NCBI RefSeq assembly: GCF_000411455.1
Contig: NZ_KE150457.1
Span: 1,700,023 to 1,764,022 of the forward strand
From: Microbacterium sp. oral taxon 186 str. F0373
GTDB lineage: Bacteria > Actinomycetota > Actinomycetes > Actinomycetales > Microbacteriaceae
Length of the DNA: 64,000 bases
Reading direction: 5' to 3'
In this document: in pieces, positions 63,789 through 64,000 of the stretch
Numbering within the stretch: the stretch's first letter is position 1
Layout: each line of letters begins with the position of its first letter
Notes under the pieces: generated by a model
Told to the model about the DNA's origin: nothing
Database searches by the model: none
Seen by the model: only the letters and a program-made list of their open reading frames with translations
Position numbers and translations under genes: made by a program

Positions 63789-64000
63789 CTGCGCGCTCCT
63801 TTGCGGCGGTGACGGGATCGGGTCCCGGACGATTCACGAAATCTAGCGACGACTTACGACACGGCACTACCTCCGGAAGGAGGGGGCGACCTCGACGTGC
63901 AGGAGCGGTGGTTCCACCGATATATCAGCTCCGACACGCCTTTTCGAGTGGAGTGGTGCGAAGCGTCTGCGTAAGCTCAATCCGGCCGAACTTCGATTCA
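63789..64000. other. Region upstream of acs to window end
   Basis: No gene seen in 212 bp. It should hold the acs promoter; TAGATT on the minus strand (63840-63845) is a possible -10, without a clear -35. CGGTGGTTCCACCG (63906-63919) is a 14-bp inverted repeat of the operator type. A gene on the plus strand may begin beyond the edge. Confidence 0.4.

Noticed and set aside
63906..63919. CGGTGGTTCCACCG as a defined acs operator
   Set aside because: The short inverted repeat is common in GC-rich DNA and no regulator could be linked, so it is only noted in the upstream-region entry.

Overview
The window is about 64 kb of very GC-rich DNA with frequent GTG starts, many translationally coupled genes (ATGA, GTGA) and many start codons that follow a TANNNT hexamer by only 6-8 bases. 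Gene content (lysC with a Corynebacterium-like internal start, mqo, HtaA haem domains, a DtxR-type iron box, DUF58/MoxR/transglutaminase operon, PASTA penicillin-binding protein, ArsN1, DUF3054) points to an actinobacterium, most likely a Microbacterium-like member of the Microbacteriaceae. That assignment is inference from gene content and style. No 16S rRNA gene is present and no phage, IS element or CRISPR array was seen. It reads as ordinary chromosome with accessory islets.

Layout. 1-11.4 kb: mainly redox and export genes: a truncated FAD oxidoreductase, a QorB/HxlR quinone-response pair, an F420-reductase-like protein, an M18 aminopeptidase, two divergent MFS exporters flanking palindromic operators, three SDR-type proteins and a lactonase. 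11.4-16.8 kb: NYN protein, PadR regulator with a perfect operator plus a UbiB-like kinase, an orphan ATP-grasp protein, a Nudix hydrolase, a REP-like repeat and tRNA-Ser(GGA). 16.9-19.6 kb: an arsenic module, with arsN1 and arsR facing a flavoprotein and arsC across two palindromes. 19.8-25.8 kb: a DAACS symporter and the MoxR-DUF58-transglutaminase operon.

25.8-32.7 kb: SRP RNA, pta-ackA, and a beta-phosphoglucomutase-like HAD gene coupled to a GH65 phosphorylase. 32.8-39.3 kb: an amine-use locus with an IclR regulator, two APC permeases and a copper amine oxidase with a poly-His tail. 39.3-48.9 kb: flavin monooxygenase, dnaX-recR, a decayed pstB, lysC-asd, mqo and thymidine kinase. 48.9-55.9 kb: a DUF1295 membrane enzyme, a FadR-type regulator, a HAD phosphatase, tRNA-Pro(CGG), metallophosphoesterase, a class A PBP, DUF4177 and RidA genes.

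55.9-61.8 kb is the most unusual part. A DtxR/IdeR-type iron box precedes a heavily structured leader of about 140 nt, then a small secreted neocarzinostatin-fold protein, a strong 13-bp hairpin, and a 1580-residue surface protein with three clear and one divergent HtaA haem-binding domain. The window closes with acetyl-CoA synthetase. Acetate can thus be handled both by Pta-AckA and by Acs. The iron/haem locus, its leader RNA and the arsenic module without a pump are the best candidates for new biology.
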